Shown here: positions 33,514 to 45,500 of the stretch, piece by piece
Position numbering within the stretch: position 1 is the first letter of the stretch
Layout of the letters: each line of letters starts with the position of its first letter
DNA from: Notospermus geniculatus
Taxonomy: Eukaryota; Nemertea; Pilidiophora; Heteronemertea; Lineidae
Direction: 5' to 3'
DNA: 64,000 nucleotides
Assembly (NCBI GenBank): GCA_002633025.1
Contig: NMRB01000050.1
Location: forward strand, 745,527 to 809,526
Made by a program: the position numbers and the translations under genes
Notes under the pieces: model-generated
The model's input: the letters and a program-made list of their open reading frames with translations, nothing else
What the model was told of the DNA's origin: nothing
The model's database searches: none

Positions 33514-34906
33514 CCACGTGCCTATGTTTACATAGTGATTCTAAAAATAGTAACGCCATATAAGGAAATGCTGGAAGCCAATACCGAACCCTCATAGCCC
33601 TAGCGGTGGGTTCGGGAACCAAACTACGTAGTTACTAGCATCAAAATACCTACAAACCTCGCTTATTATGATAGTTGTTACTTGCCATACAATTATTCAC
33701 AAAAAATCTGTAAATATTTTTGCATTAAACAAAGACTGTTAAGCCAGTCACTTGGGACTTATTTTATTCCTACGCTGTGATGAGGTCGCGGACGTACACG
33801 TCGGCCAAATCTGGCCGATGTGATGCGTTCCACGGCTACACAGGTCTGTGCATAAGCAGTCTCACCGCAAGCAGTCTCGCGCAGCCTGTGTGTACACAAT
33901 GTACGTTAGTGGAGCCATCATAAAATGCGGAACGGAACTAACGGCGATTGGAACGAGATTGTAACTATTGATCTGGAAACGAGGTTGAAATATTTGCGTT
34001 ATTAAGCTGCTGACAGTATGAAACTAATCTTGTTATTTCGATTCATTCACGCATTTTATAGGCCTACAATTTACAGAAAAAGCAATGAGATCCTTTGTTA
34101 ATAATATCAAAGTCACCAAACGTAATTTGGAACAAATTAAAAGAAAAAATATAGTAGTCCATCTGACGTCTAACATATCACGACCTGTATTCGCAACAAA
34201 GTTTCCCTTTCTGGATGTCTCTCATACCATTCATTGCAATAAAGTTGAAGCGATTTCAATGGCAACATACATGATACAAAATCTATTGTTAACAGCATAG
34301 AGGGACGTTATGTTCGTATTCTTCAAATTCGCGGGCTTCAATAACAACCGTGAAGTGGACCAGGAAGCCACACTACCATCACAAGCACTGCAAGCAGCAA
34401 CAAGTGAAATCTCATGTGAAAATTCATTCTCTGTGAACAAAAGTACTTGGTTCAAAATAATCAAACTTTTCTTCAACCAAAGAGTCGGAAACACTGTATA
34501 CAGCCTTCTACTTTTGGGTGCAAAGTTCTCTGTATTTACACTCTCAGTGACTTTGGCGCCAACAAACCCACTGCTGGGCACAACACTTTTGGCTGTGGTT
34601 CTTTTCTACTTGTGAGGACGATATCATGAGATACCGGTAGGCTGTTTATTCAGTAGTCCTTCAGGAGCAATGTCGCTGCATAGATAAAGCTGGCGTGGTG
34701 TGTTATTTAGCCATTAGGCCCTAAATTCATTGACTGACCTCAGGGAAATGGGAGAGCCACAGCTTCAACTTTGAGAACAGAGCAGAAAGCAGCAACCAGC
34801 AGGAGTCAGCTGAGAGTTTGTTTGGGACAAACCAATGTTTCTAAAGAAGAGAAAAAATACTTGCTTTTTTACATGCCTCTGCCACACAGAGTAGACAACA
34901 ATCAAA

Positions 34907-37900
34907 ATGTTGAAGATTCTGCCAAGACTTTCCTTCGGTGCTACACTATTTAACTTTGGTGCTACTGTGCACGCCACACGTGCTACACCTTTTGTGAGAT
35001 CATTGACTTCTAAATCCACTGGTGCAGGACAAGTTTCTCATGGTGTCAGGAGACAATGGCTATGCCGCAGTGCTACATCTGTGATGAAAAGTTGCCATAA
35101 GTTCACATCGCTTGGCTCATCAGGGATTAGAGATGTAATAAGTGTGAGATCATTCACATCCCTGCCACCAGCGTGTGGGAAGACCATGAATGTCAGCTGT
35201 CAAATTCCGTCTTTTCCATCAAGAAAATCGATAGCTACACCTAGAATAGTTGCTCAACATTTTCGGACATCACCACGTCGCCCTGTACATCCTTTATTCT
35301 GGATTATATTAAGGCCTGTTGCAAAAATTGGAGCAGTTTTAACCGGCAGGTGAGTAGGCAGACAGTTCACTCTTACTTTTCTCAAAGACAAATGAAAGGG
35401 TCTTTTGTATTTTGGCACTTGGGTGTTAATACTTGATAATAATTCTACTTTCTTTTTGCAGGGGATTTCGTAAGTGGTGGCAGAGTCTACCGAAAGATCG
35501 CCGGGCCTATCTCTGGGAAGCCTTCAAGAAAGCCCAGCCTAAGATCTATGCCGCCATTGCTGTGATCGCGGGGGCTTTTACCATAAATTATGTGATCCAT
35601 ATCAAGGAGGCTCCAATCACTGGAAGGAAGAGATTCATTGCCATTACAGACGACCAATACCTAAAGATTGCTAAGTTCGAGGCTGACTTGGTGAGGATTT
35701 TATTTAGCAGCATTGTGGGCGACAGATCATAAACCGTTTTGTTTTTGGTCACAGTTTGCTGTCATTCCACTTGACTGCCAAACCAATCGTCAGATCTGTA
35801 CACAGTGTTATATCTAGGATTTCAGAAGGGCATGGTGCAAACTTTGTGAAAAGGGCACTTCAACCTAGAAAAGGGCACTTTTCATTCGCGACATTTCTTC
35901 TAACGGATTGAAAAGCTAAAAAGTTAAAAAAAGGTCTCTATAACTCCAGTCAACAGCCAATTTAAGCCAGTTTCTAAGGTGATATGACTAAAAGGTACCA
36001 TGGCAAAGAGTCTGGGGGTACTAAAAACCTTTTTAAAAAAATTTTTTTTTTTTAGTTTTAGGGCATGGCGCCCTAGGGGGTTAAAAAGGGCACAATGGCG
36101 CCCCCTTTTGGGGGCATGGCGCGGCGCCACTCCAAAATGGCCTAGATATAACACTGATACATGTAATCTGACTTCGCTTTTATCACCTAGACTCCCTTTG
36201 TTGTGCTGTGCTTCTTAGCCTGTTGCCTGTGATCAAACTACATGTACCAGTACTGGTATCTCACTCTACTGGCATGGCTGGTGGAGAAACAGGTTCTAAA
36301 GCAAGGTACTGGTATCTTGAAGTGAAAGTGAAGCTTATCATTTGAAGGTAATACATGTAGATGTACAATACTGCACTTCCAGTTCTGTTGCATACTTTTC
36401 TAACTACACATTCTCCCCTGATTTAAGCAAATAGAACTTCTCAAGGCTAACTTCCTTCCCGCTGATCACCCAGCATCAGAGGCCGTCGTGCAAGTGGCTA
36501 CAAAACTCTACCACAAAAACCTGGATATCGAGCAAGTCAGGAAGATGAAATTCTCTGTGGTTGTGATTAATGAAGACGAGACCATTAATGCTTTTGTCTT
36601 ACCCGTAAGTTGTGTTGATTAACTTGGCAACTTGTCCCTGCTGTGTTGGAGTTGAAGTTTTAACTTTAGAATACATCGAAGAATCATGTCTTATCATAAA
36701 ACATCTGTAAGCAAAGAGATTGATCTTGGGTTTTCTTCTCGGTCTATTCATTCACTTTCCTTTTCAGACTGGCCATATTTTTGTCTTCACTGGTTTACTG
36801 AAGGCGATGCACAATGAAGACCAGTTGGCTGTTATACTTGGTCATGAGATGGCACATGCGATCCTGTCTCATGGGGTAAGAACATGTACTTGACAGCACA
36901 GACTTGACTTTACCCAACCATCATTCCACTGGGCTGTGATAAAAATACTGAAAATGTGGGCAGTACATGTCCAATTCAGAGGATATTCAGCCAAATATTT
37001 CACTCCCCCATATTTTGTCAAACAAGATTTATTTGTAACGGTACTTTCAGGCTGAACAGCTGAGTTTCGCTCACCTGTTGGACTTCTTTGTGATTGCAAC
37101 CATGGCAGCAATTTGGGCTCTCCTTCCAAATGACGGCTGGGCCTTAGTAACACAGTGGTTCTACAATAAAGTTATAGCAGTAAGTTGGAATCAGCGTTAT
37201 AGGTAGTTTTACTAGGCGTGTGTGTGCCAAATCCTCTCCTCAGTGAGAAATTTGAATGAAAATGAAATTGGTACTATAAAGTGTCAGAGCCTTTGAAGTG
37301 TGCTGCACCAGGCAGGACATACTTGACACTACTTCACAGAACTTAGTTGTCTTTAATAGAGGGGTATCCTCCTGGTAGAGACGATTACGAAGAGAGGTTC
37401 CTCTGTCGTCATTCATCTTCATTTCAGATTCTGTTGGACATGCCATACAGCAGGAAACTAGAAGTCGAGGCAGATGAGGTTGGTTTGCGACTGGCAGCAA
37501 AGGTTAGTGGCCTCTCATGATAACAGACCTATCCTTTAGGACACCTTTGGTGATACTTGTAGGTGTTGTCCTTCATTTACAAGTGTCCAGATTACAGAGG
37601 TCGAAATTTGTTTGCAACGTAACCTTGGTAAACCAGGTACAGGCTACTGGCCTGTGTGTCGTAGATGAACCATTACAGTGTGCTCTCTGTTACAGGCGTG
37701 TTTCGACGTCAGGGAAGCACCTGCATTTTGGACGTACATGACGATCAAACATGATGAGCTCCCTGATTGGTTGTCGACACATCCGAATCATTCCAAGCGG
37801 GCCGAGGCATTGGATGAGAAAGTACCAGAGGTGAGACACATTTATACTTGGGAGAACCAGTTATGACCGATGTCACTTTCCAACTTATTAGGCAGTTTCA

Positions 37901-38384
37901 CTGGAAATACACAATGTAGATGAAGATCTATCCAGTGTTGAGTGTTGGTGTATTAGTTTCATGGTGTGGAGTGTAGAGGAGGTACTGTAGTATTGTTCAA
38001 TATCTGTTGTATTCAGCCCCCGAATGACTAAACACTGTATCTATCCTTGCGATCAGTGGGGTCATGGTTTATTGAAGGAATAGCTTTATGCTGTGCTACC
38101 AAGTACACTGTAATATAGAAGGTATCTATTACTAAAATGGACCGTGCTCCCACTGATTCCGAGTAGAGATACTGCCTTTTACTCTTGGTGTACCATCCAC
38201 CTGTGTTGCTCTAAAACAACGCTGTTTCCAGGCAATAAAGCTTCGTGCCAACTGCAACTGTGGCCTACTTCCCAACGAAGATCCACGTCAGCGTGTGGAG
38301 AAAATGAAGGAGGAACTACAGGCACAACAAGAGGCTCCGTCCGAAGATCCCATACCCATTCTGCGAGATGGATCCAAGGGTTGA
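34907..38384 (+). CDS. OMA1: OMA1 mitochondrial metalloendopeptidase (8 exons, 482 aa)
   Basis: Inner-membrane M48 zinc protease involved in stress-activated OPA1 processing. Exons: 34907-35349, 35462-35690, 36428-36604, 36768-36875, 37051-37179, 37428-37502, 37696-37830, 38232-38384; all GT-AG, phases agree, stop TGA at 38382-38384. Residues 1 to about 140 are Arg/Ser/Thr-rich with few acids, as in a mitochondrial presequence; a transmembrane segment lies at about 175-194 (IYAAIAVIAGAFTINYVIHI). The catalytic HEMAH is at 309-313 and the third-ligand motif SRKLEVEAD at 370-378; the intervening exon is hydrophobic. Total length is slightly below the vertebrate protein. The last exon encodes a charged tail. 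Intron 2 carries a MITE. AATAAA at 38776 could end the transcript. The complete state and position make this the reference copy; copy A is at 24438. Confidence 0.96.
35803..36156. mobile_element. MITE in OMA1 intron 2, block B only
   Basis: Perfect 16-bp inverted ends cagtgttatatctagg (35803-35818) and its complement (36141-36156). Flanks GTACA and ATACA could be a decayed 5-bp target duplication. The interior has poly-A/T tracts and repeated 'aaagggcac'/'atggcgcc' words and no open frame. Intron 2 of block A is shorter and lacks it. Confidence 0.85.
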
Positions 38385-38775
38385 CGCCAGCTTACACGAT
38401 TTAAATTAGTTGCTGACTGCTCTAAAGTAGATAATTTCAGTATCAATGTCTTCGTGTGTTAAGTCTGTTTTGTGTCACATGTCAATATTTTTGTCAATTT
38501 GCTGATTGTGATGTAGGCAGGGTCATTGTGCCCTTAAATGTTTTAAGGAAAGTGATTAAATGTAAGATTATATTTAGGGGTTTGATAGACAACTTCTTAT
38601 AGTGACTGGAGAAACTGTTGCAATTTTGACCTACCGTATATTTCAAATACGCTGCATACATGTATGAAGAGGTATAATTTGTAAGTTAGATACAATTTGT
38701 CAACACCCGAACAAAGTGATCGCGAGTATGACATTGGAGTCGGGATAACGTTGAAATATGTGATGAGTATTGTGG

Positions 38776-38781
38776 AATAAA
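38776..38781 (+). terminator. OMA1: Candidate poly(A) signal of OMA1
   Basis: AATAAA about 390 bases after the OMA1 stop codon, the first clear canonical hexamer on the plus strand in a region that looks like an AT-rich 3' UTR. No transcript evidence is available. Confidence 0.45.
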
Positions 38782-38799
38782 GGAAGGACGCCATATTTG

Positions 38800-39635
38800 A
38801 TAAATCGTGTTTGTCTTCTTGTCCTTCATGACAAAATCATTGGCAGACAGAATCCAATCATTGCAATATAGGAGGTCTAGATCCAGGGGGTCCATCGACC
38901 ATATTCATAAACATACTAATACTTATGGCAAAGTGTGATACTTATCTTTTCTGTTGAACGAAGGAAAAGTGTCACACCTAGACAAGTACCGGTAGTTTTA
39001 TGAATATGGGTCCTGACCTCTTCCTATTCTCAGAAATCGTATTTTGGAGCATTTAGGTTTGAAATTTTCTGGTGGAGAATTTGCAGACCCCCCCCCCCCA
39101 CACGACCTAGTTCTATCCCTTTAGATACTGTGCATCAATGATTCCAACTTCATTCTGCAAATTACCATTGGACAAGAGAAAAGCCAAGACAAGGATATCA
39201 TATGTAAAGCATTTATTTCAGTTGAGTTGGAGTTGCCTACGAAACACTGATTTCTCTCTAAATATTCGGCTCCATTCATTCCAACACATGATGAGAGCGA
39301 GACCAGTACATGCATCTGCTGCCCTTGAGAGACAAAACAAAGAAAATCTGAAGCTTGTTTGCCACATGTGATGGGGAGTTTTTCTGAAACGCCATGTATA
39401 ACCACAGCCCAGCAGTGAATAGGTAACCGAGGGGATCCAAACCTTAAGTTATATTTTGACGAGAAAAGTGTCTGTGGAAGGGTAAATGTTTACAACACAA
39501 AGAATTTTGAAAATTGTAAAATGTATCAAAATGTAGATAGATGTTCCGAGGTGATAAAATCGCACTGAAGACATCAACACTGGGGTTTTTTCGTTCAATT
39601 CAATGGTTTCAAAGCTTGGTACAGTAACTCCTTAG
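38800..39635. other. No gene recognised between OMA1 and the minisatellite
   Basis: AT-rich sequence with short open frames only. A homopolymer run (c)10 at about 39090 and no domain signature. Confidence 0.4.
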
Positions 39636-39639
39636 TGCC

Positions 39640-40050
39640 GGTGGAGTGAACCCTATCTAGAGTCTGTAGAGTGAGAGCCCCCTCTAATGTTGGTCGAGTG
39701 AGAGCACTCTATTTCTAGTGTTGGTTGAGTAAGAGCCCTCTGTGTTGGAAGAGTAAGAGCTCTCTGGTGTTGGTAGAGTGGGAACACTCTAGTGTTGGTA
39801 GACTGAGAGGCACCTCTCATATCGGTAGAGGGAACAGCCCTTTAGTATTGGTAATATTTAACACTCTGGTGTTGGTAGACTAAGTGACACCTCTAGTATT
39901 GGTAGAAGGAGAGCCCTTTAGTTTTTGCACAGTGGGAAACCTCTCATATCAGTAGACTGAGAACCCTCTGGTGGCATCGAGTCAGAACATCTAGCTCTGG
40001 TGTTGGGAGATTGAGAGCCCCCTCTAGTGTCGGTAGAGAGAGCCCTTTGA
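39640..40050. repeat. Minisatellite 'gtgttggtagagtgagagccctctagt'
   Basis: About twelve degenerate units of 27-37 bp built from 'gttggtagagtgagagccctct'-like words between 39640 and 40050. Confidence 0.85.
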
Positions 40051-41800
40051 TGTTGATGATGGAAACTGATTGGTTCATGCTTTGGAAAACAAACACAATC
40101 ATTACGATTCCTCAAAGAAAGCAGTACCAGTACGATAATAAGTTACAATCAATTAGTTCACAATTTACAACTCACATCGACAAAGTCAGCACCTTTTTTA
40201 CTGGACATCCAACGATATGCTACGGCATTGAAAAATTCTACTCTAAATATATGTAACAACATGATAGGAATATTTCCATTATCAAATCCTTGGAACACCC
40301 TGTATATTGGTGTCTTTACACCTTATTTTGGCTTATAAAAAGTTCAAACATGACTGTGTGTATAAAGATATGTACAATGCACTGCCGTGTATAAACAATA
40401 AAGAGATATGTACATTGCATTGCATGGACAGATTAATCTGGTCTACTCAGTGCTTTCAATCTGGTCTGCTCAGTGCTTTACATAAAACTGTACCTATAAT
40501 CACTGTAAAGTCTACCAGATTAAAGAGTATCATTTCTACCGGTATTCATTTTGACCTCTGTAATCAGCAATCAGGACAAGGACAACATTTGTCAGACCCA
40601 AGAATGTGCTACTGTATTCTTGCCCAGTCCCTCAGTCAATTTGGTTATACATTTTGATCTGTCATGCCCAATTTTCACTGAGTTATCAAATAATTTATTA
40701 TGCAGCAGAAATAAAGTTGCACACCGGTAAACCATCCTTCCCTCACCGAACTTGACCAATACACATAATGGTACCCTCAAATCTCTTTCAAGACCACCAA
40801 GTACCGGTACTGGAGTATAACAAATACACCACATATAATGATGAAATATCATGTATTCTGTTGGAATACTGCGACGGACATTTTTCACCAAATACTTGCT
40901 AATCGTAGGGATCAAAATTGGACGGTACTGATGCATGAAGATACTCAGCAAAATGAAACATGCGACTGAAAAATTATGCTAGCCCATACAAAAGTTGGGT
41001 CACTGAGCAAATTCATTTTCCAAAAGGTCAAGGACAAAGTGACCAAAAACAAGGAAGACCGCTCCATTGAGATTGTGCGGTCTTGAAAGTTGGGCAACAT
41101 TACGTCAATTCTAAAAACCTCAGTTGGGTAACAAAGAGTGCTGCCACCTGTTGCAACAATATATAAACTATACACTGTTGATCCACACTGACAAAGCATG
41201 CACTCTTCAGCTGGTCTAGTACATCTGGTATGTGATGGAAGACAGACCCAAGTTCTGAAACTTGAATAATCAGCAATAAATAGATTCCTAAAGAGTCTTA
41301 TCTACAAGTGTATCGGCATATACAGGACTGGTGAACTATACATGTGATTCAATGATTTGAGTAATTTTTTCTGATTACTGCATTTTCGACACTAAAGGAG
41401 TGCAAAATCTGTTTCCCCAGTGATTGACGGCGGTTCCTCTCTAGGGAATTTGTCAAAAAATAATTTCACGTACCGGGTACTATTATATCTGTGGAGTTTT
41501 CAATTATAAGATGAATATGGAAGTTGAAAACAGCATCTGGCGATAAAATCTGACACCAGCCACAAGAGATTTTATTTGGGCTGAACTTTTGGGAAATCAG
41601 CGATGATGAACGAAAACAACTAGAACTTTACATGCTATAATCATACTGGCTTCAATGTCCATAAAACGGACAGCACATATGCAAAATTTTTAACATTATG
41701 ACAAAAATTTGTGTCATCATGAGTGTTGGAATCCCAAAAGGAGTAAAAAATGCCATTGTATATGGCAGGTTTTACTAACTGTTTGATAATAACAGCAAGT
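40051..41800. other. No gene recognised; possible 3' UTR of the LAP gene at its right end
   Basis: AT-rich, no coding domain. On the minus strand AATAAA occurs at 41571-41576, about 385 bases beyond the LAP stop codon, and could be its poly(A) signal; this would make 41550-41956 its 3' UTR. Confidence 0.35.
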
Positions 41801-41804
41801 TTGA

Positions 41805-41885
41805 CAGCAGTGGTGTAGTGGTTTAGTGCCCGACTTGGGTCGGACGGCCAAGGTTCGATTTTCACTTCATTTGCCACTTTGCACA
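41805..41885 (+). mobile_element. tRNA-like SINE head
   Basis: A-box tggtgtagtgg (41811-41821) and B-box ggttcgatttt (41852-41862) separated by a tRNA-like distance. It is followed closely by further B-box-like words (ggttcaactc at 42154-42163) and by the SINE at 42215, so SINE insertions cluster at the 3' end of the LAP gene. Confidence 0.6.
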
Positions 41886-41956
41886 ATGAAGCAATGCGTT
41901 GAATGGACTGCTCCTTGAGTTCCCCTCTAAAGTTTCTGAAGACACAATCACATTAC

Positions 41957-42523
41957 TTAGACAATCACATCTCTCTCAATCAACAACTGGACGGTCTGTG
42001 AGCTTGTCTTGAGCACCATTACTGCCTGGGAATGATCAATGTGAGTGAACTCAGCACCATTCACCTGAAAGACAAGAAGTTACCTGATGTAGAAACAAAC
42101 ATGTGACTCAACCCACCACAGAGTAGTGGCCTCTTTCTCTACAGGATGTCCTGGGTTCAACTCTTGTAGGCAGTGTGAAAATCTATGTTATCCTTCTCAT
42201 CAGGGAAGGTTGGGGTGACAGAATGGTGCAATGGAAATATTAGCGCTTGTCACCTCTGAGTACCGGGTTCGATCCCCAGTCAGATCCAATCTTCATGTGA
42301 TAGAGAGGGCGACTCTCTCTGATAATACAGGAAAATATCTTTACAGTTGCCTTACCGTGATAATCTTATCCCCAGGTCTGAGTTTATTAGCAGCAGCACC
42401 ATCTGGGTGAACTTTGGTCACAAAGATTCCGAGATCGTCAGCCCGGTAAGGGTTCCCAGGAGCACCCAAGCCGCCGGCGATACTGAAACCGAGGCCAGGG
42501 TTCTTGGTGATCGTGACAGACAT
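41957..42523 (-). CDS. ERBIN/LRRC7: PDZ-domain exons of the LAP gene (exons 16-17)
   Basis: Exon 16 (42356-42523) encodes the first half of the PDZ: carboxylate-binding loop GLGF, then [20 protein letters not shown] and PGDKII. Exon 17 (41957-42064) encodes [15 protein letters not shown] and the last strand [13 protein letters not shown], then stop. The His of THIDHSQAV occupies the helix-B region that reads ligand position -2 in class I PDZ domains. The gene ends right after the PDZ, as in ERBIN and densin. Confidence 0.96.
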
Positions 42524-45500
42524 CTGAAATAACAAAGGATATGAGTACCGTCTTTCTCAAGTAACATGTCTCTCCCCAGCTCTCCCTCATAACTTTCTAA
42601 TAGAAAGTTATGCTATGCTCGTGTGAGTTGGCTCTCTATGGGTAACTCAACCATAGAATCTATGGTTGAGTTACCCATAGAGAGCCAACTTACATGAGAA
42701 AACTCTTATGTGGAATGGTGCCTGTAGTTCAGTCAAGTGAACATACCCTCTGCCATGACCCATAATCAGCGGCGTAACTGGACTGTCGCGGTGAATCCGT
42801 ATGGTAACCAGAGGGCGCTGGTGAATCAGATGACGGCCGAGGTGTCGACGACTTCTCTGGTGGACGGTAACCATCGAAAACCCGAGATGGTGTTGATTCA
42901 CGTGAGACGGGAGTGTTGGGCGAGTTCCTGGGTGGAGTCTGATTGAGGGGGCGGTGCTGTGGTGGTGGCGATGGTGGGGCACGGCTTGGGGGTGGCATGG
43001 CATTCATCGGAGATGCTACAAAGAAACAGATGACGAGAGTTCAGAAGAAGAGAATTAGATGATACATTAACATTAGCAGAGCCTTCAAGATCACCTTCTC
43101 AGCCAAGAAGATTTGGCAAGTGGGTCGATTCTGGAGATCTGTATCAGAGATTCCGATTCAGAAATTCTCTGACTAGGATCTAAACCAATCCATCAAACTC
43201 ACCCAACACTCTGTTCCCAAGCTCATTCACCCGTTCGTATATATGATGACCGTGACCGTAGCCGCTGTCCGTTGAACTCGACACCTGAGATGGAGGTTCC
43301 TGACTTTTAAATATCGCCACGTCCTCGTAACGTGACATCTCATGTGATCTATTCAGTGGTGGAGGGGGATCGTTCGGGTTGGGGAAGCTATCAAATGATC
43401 GATCACCAGCCACTCGACTATACGGCGATTCTCCAGCAGGTGCACCACTGTTCCGCCGATTCGGCGATGCCTTATGCTCCGGTACAGAGCTCAGAGATTT
43501 ATTGTCTTGTCGGCTCATATATTTAGCGAGTTCTGGATCGGGCGATTCCGAGGTCAGGTGATGAGTTGCTTGATACGGCGGGGTGGGCTTATAAGGAGGG
43601 GGATGGAAGACACCATCATCGCTAGGTGTTGGTGAGTACATGCTAGGGGCCTGGAAGAAAAGGAAAATGGTTGAGAGACAAGAATTTTGTGGCTGTTGAG
43701 AGGCAGAGTAAGTACAAACACATTCTGTCCCTGTAGTGCATCAGCACAGCCTGGTCATAGGCCTAATTCACAATAATGAAGGACAGCACCAGGCAGTCCC
43801 AAAGGTGTCCCCAATAGAGAGGTTCCACTGTGGTATCTTTCATCTTTATGAACAATGCACAGTCAAAGGATAGGGATGCAATCAACTCAACGACCTGCCT
43901 GTCCTAGTAAGACTTACGGATTTTCTCCTCATATTTCCAACTCCAGTTTGTGGCTCCATCTTCACCGGCGTCTGAGGTTCTGGCTGCTGTGATGACGTCG
44001 TCGTGCCAACCTGACTCTTTCGCTTCTCCTCCATAACTGCATACAAATCTCGTCTCCAGGTGGTCAAATCCTCACTCCCTCTATGAGCTATATCCCGCCG
44101 AGGTGACCCTTCCCTCCCAACAGGCTCAAATCGTGCAGAAACATCATGAGTTTTCATATCATTTGACCCTGAATCCCGATCTTTGTCTTTTACTAAAGAT
44201 TTCACACTAGGACTACGTGGTGGAACTGGTGGGCCTGGTCTATCTGACCTTTGACCCTGGCTCGAAGACTTACGACCATGCGGTTCTCCGTACAATTCAT
44301 CGTTACGTATTGTAGTCCGTTTCACATGTGGTCCGTTAGAATATGATTGAGATGCCGCCACTTGATACGCGATACCTTTACTACGTGATGAGGGAACCCG
44401 ATAATCATGTGAGTAACCTTTATATCTCTGGGTATCCCCAACATCTGACGAATAGCCACTACCGTATTTGTTAGAAGTCCGCGAAGACCGGGCCGCACCA
44501 TAATCACTAGAATAACCGTCCCCCTGCATTGCCTGTCGAATACGTTGTAACCTATAACCATCGCTATCCGATTTATAACCAGTGTCCGACTTATAACCAG
44601 TTTCAGAATCATAATCTAACGTCCGTCGGTGATGACGTACACCACTTTCCGAGTCGTAACCCGATGACCGGTGGCGGTGATTTTGACCACTGTGGTGATG
44701 ATGATGGCGATGCTGGTGGTAACCGGCGCCACCATACCCAGTATAAAACGGATATGGGATCGTCTGTACGGAAGGATCACGTGTCACAGGTTCCCGACTA
44801 TAGCTCACCATACTTAAATTCTCCCGCGATGGAGTCCGGTTGATATTTTCCCGTGATGTCACACTTTGATGAAGTGCATAATCCGATTTAGAATCTCGTA
44901 CACCCAAATTTGACACCATAACATTCCGAAAATCACTGATGCTTTGACTGGGTTTAGTTCCAGCGATACCCACCACAGGGGTACTCGTTGCTAGGGGCTG
45001 CCCAGCCTCTCCCTTCGCCTTAGCTCCATCTGTCTTGTCCTCCTTCTTGCCATTTTTGTCCTTCCCTTTATCCTTACCAGATTTCTCCTTCTCCTTCGAC
45101 GGACTCTTTTCTTTCCCTGAAAGACAGCACAACAAGATCAGTGGGGTTGACATTAATGTTGACTTCAACAGTATATTGACAAGGGTTACAAAATAGCTTT
45201 TCACTATCATGACTTCATAAACCTCACTTACCCTTTTTCTCAGAAGACTTGTTTTTCTCCTCCACCTTGGACGCTGATCCACCCTTTAATTTCCCTGACT
45301 TGTCCCCCTCCTTACTGATCGGAACGGTCGTATTATTATTCTCTACTTTCTCCTTCTGCATACGAGCTTTGTCTCTTGCTGCCTTATTCTGGAAATAATG
45401 CATTACATTCTTATGAATAGGTACAAGAAATGAGATGATTCTAAGGAGGTATTGTATTTAAGATTGGTTTGATATGCTAATGCATGATGAAACATGTACA

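Larger units (their letters stand above)
27304..38075 (+). repeat. Block B of the two-copy P450-OMA1 segment
   Basis: Counterpart of block A, longer by about 2.7 kb because of insertions: 27830-28375, a TA-flanked MITE (28445-28658), a CAGGG element (29112-29368), a foldback element (about 29910-30669), a LINE 3' end plus N gap (32122-33344) and a MITE in OMA1 intron 2 (35803-36156). It lacks the block A SINE. The outer parts missing from it (P450 exons 4-5) occur once, left of block A. Confidence 0.85.

Noticed and set aside
41805-42335. tRNA genes
   Set aside because: A- and B-box words are present, but no acceptor, D, anticodon and T stems fold into a cloverleaf; the sequences are SINE heads.
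44322-44843. Frames on both strands opposite or shifted to LAP exon 13
   Set aside because: Shadows of the repetitive His/Tyr/Ser coding sequence in other frames.
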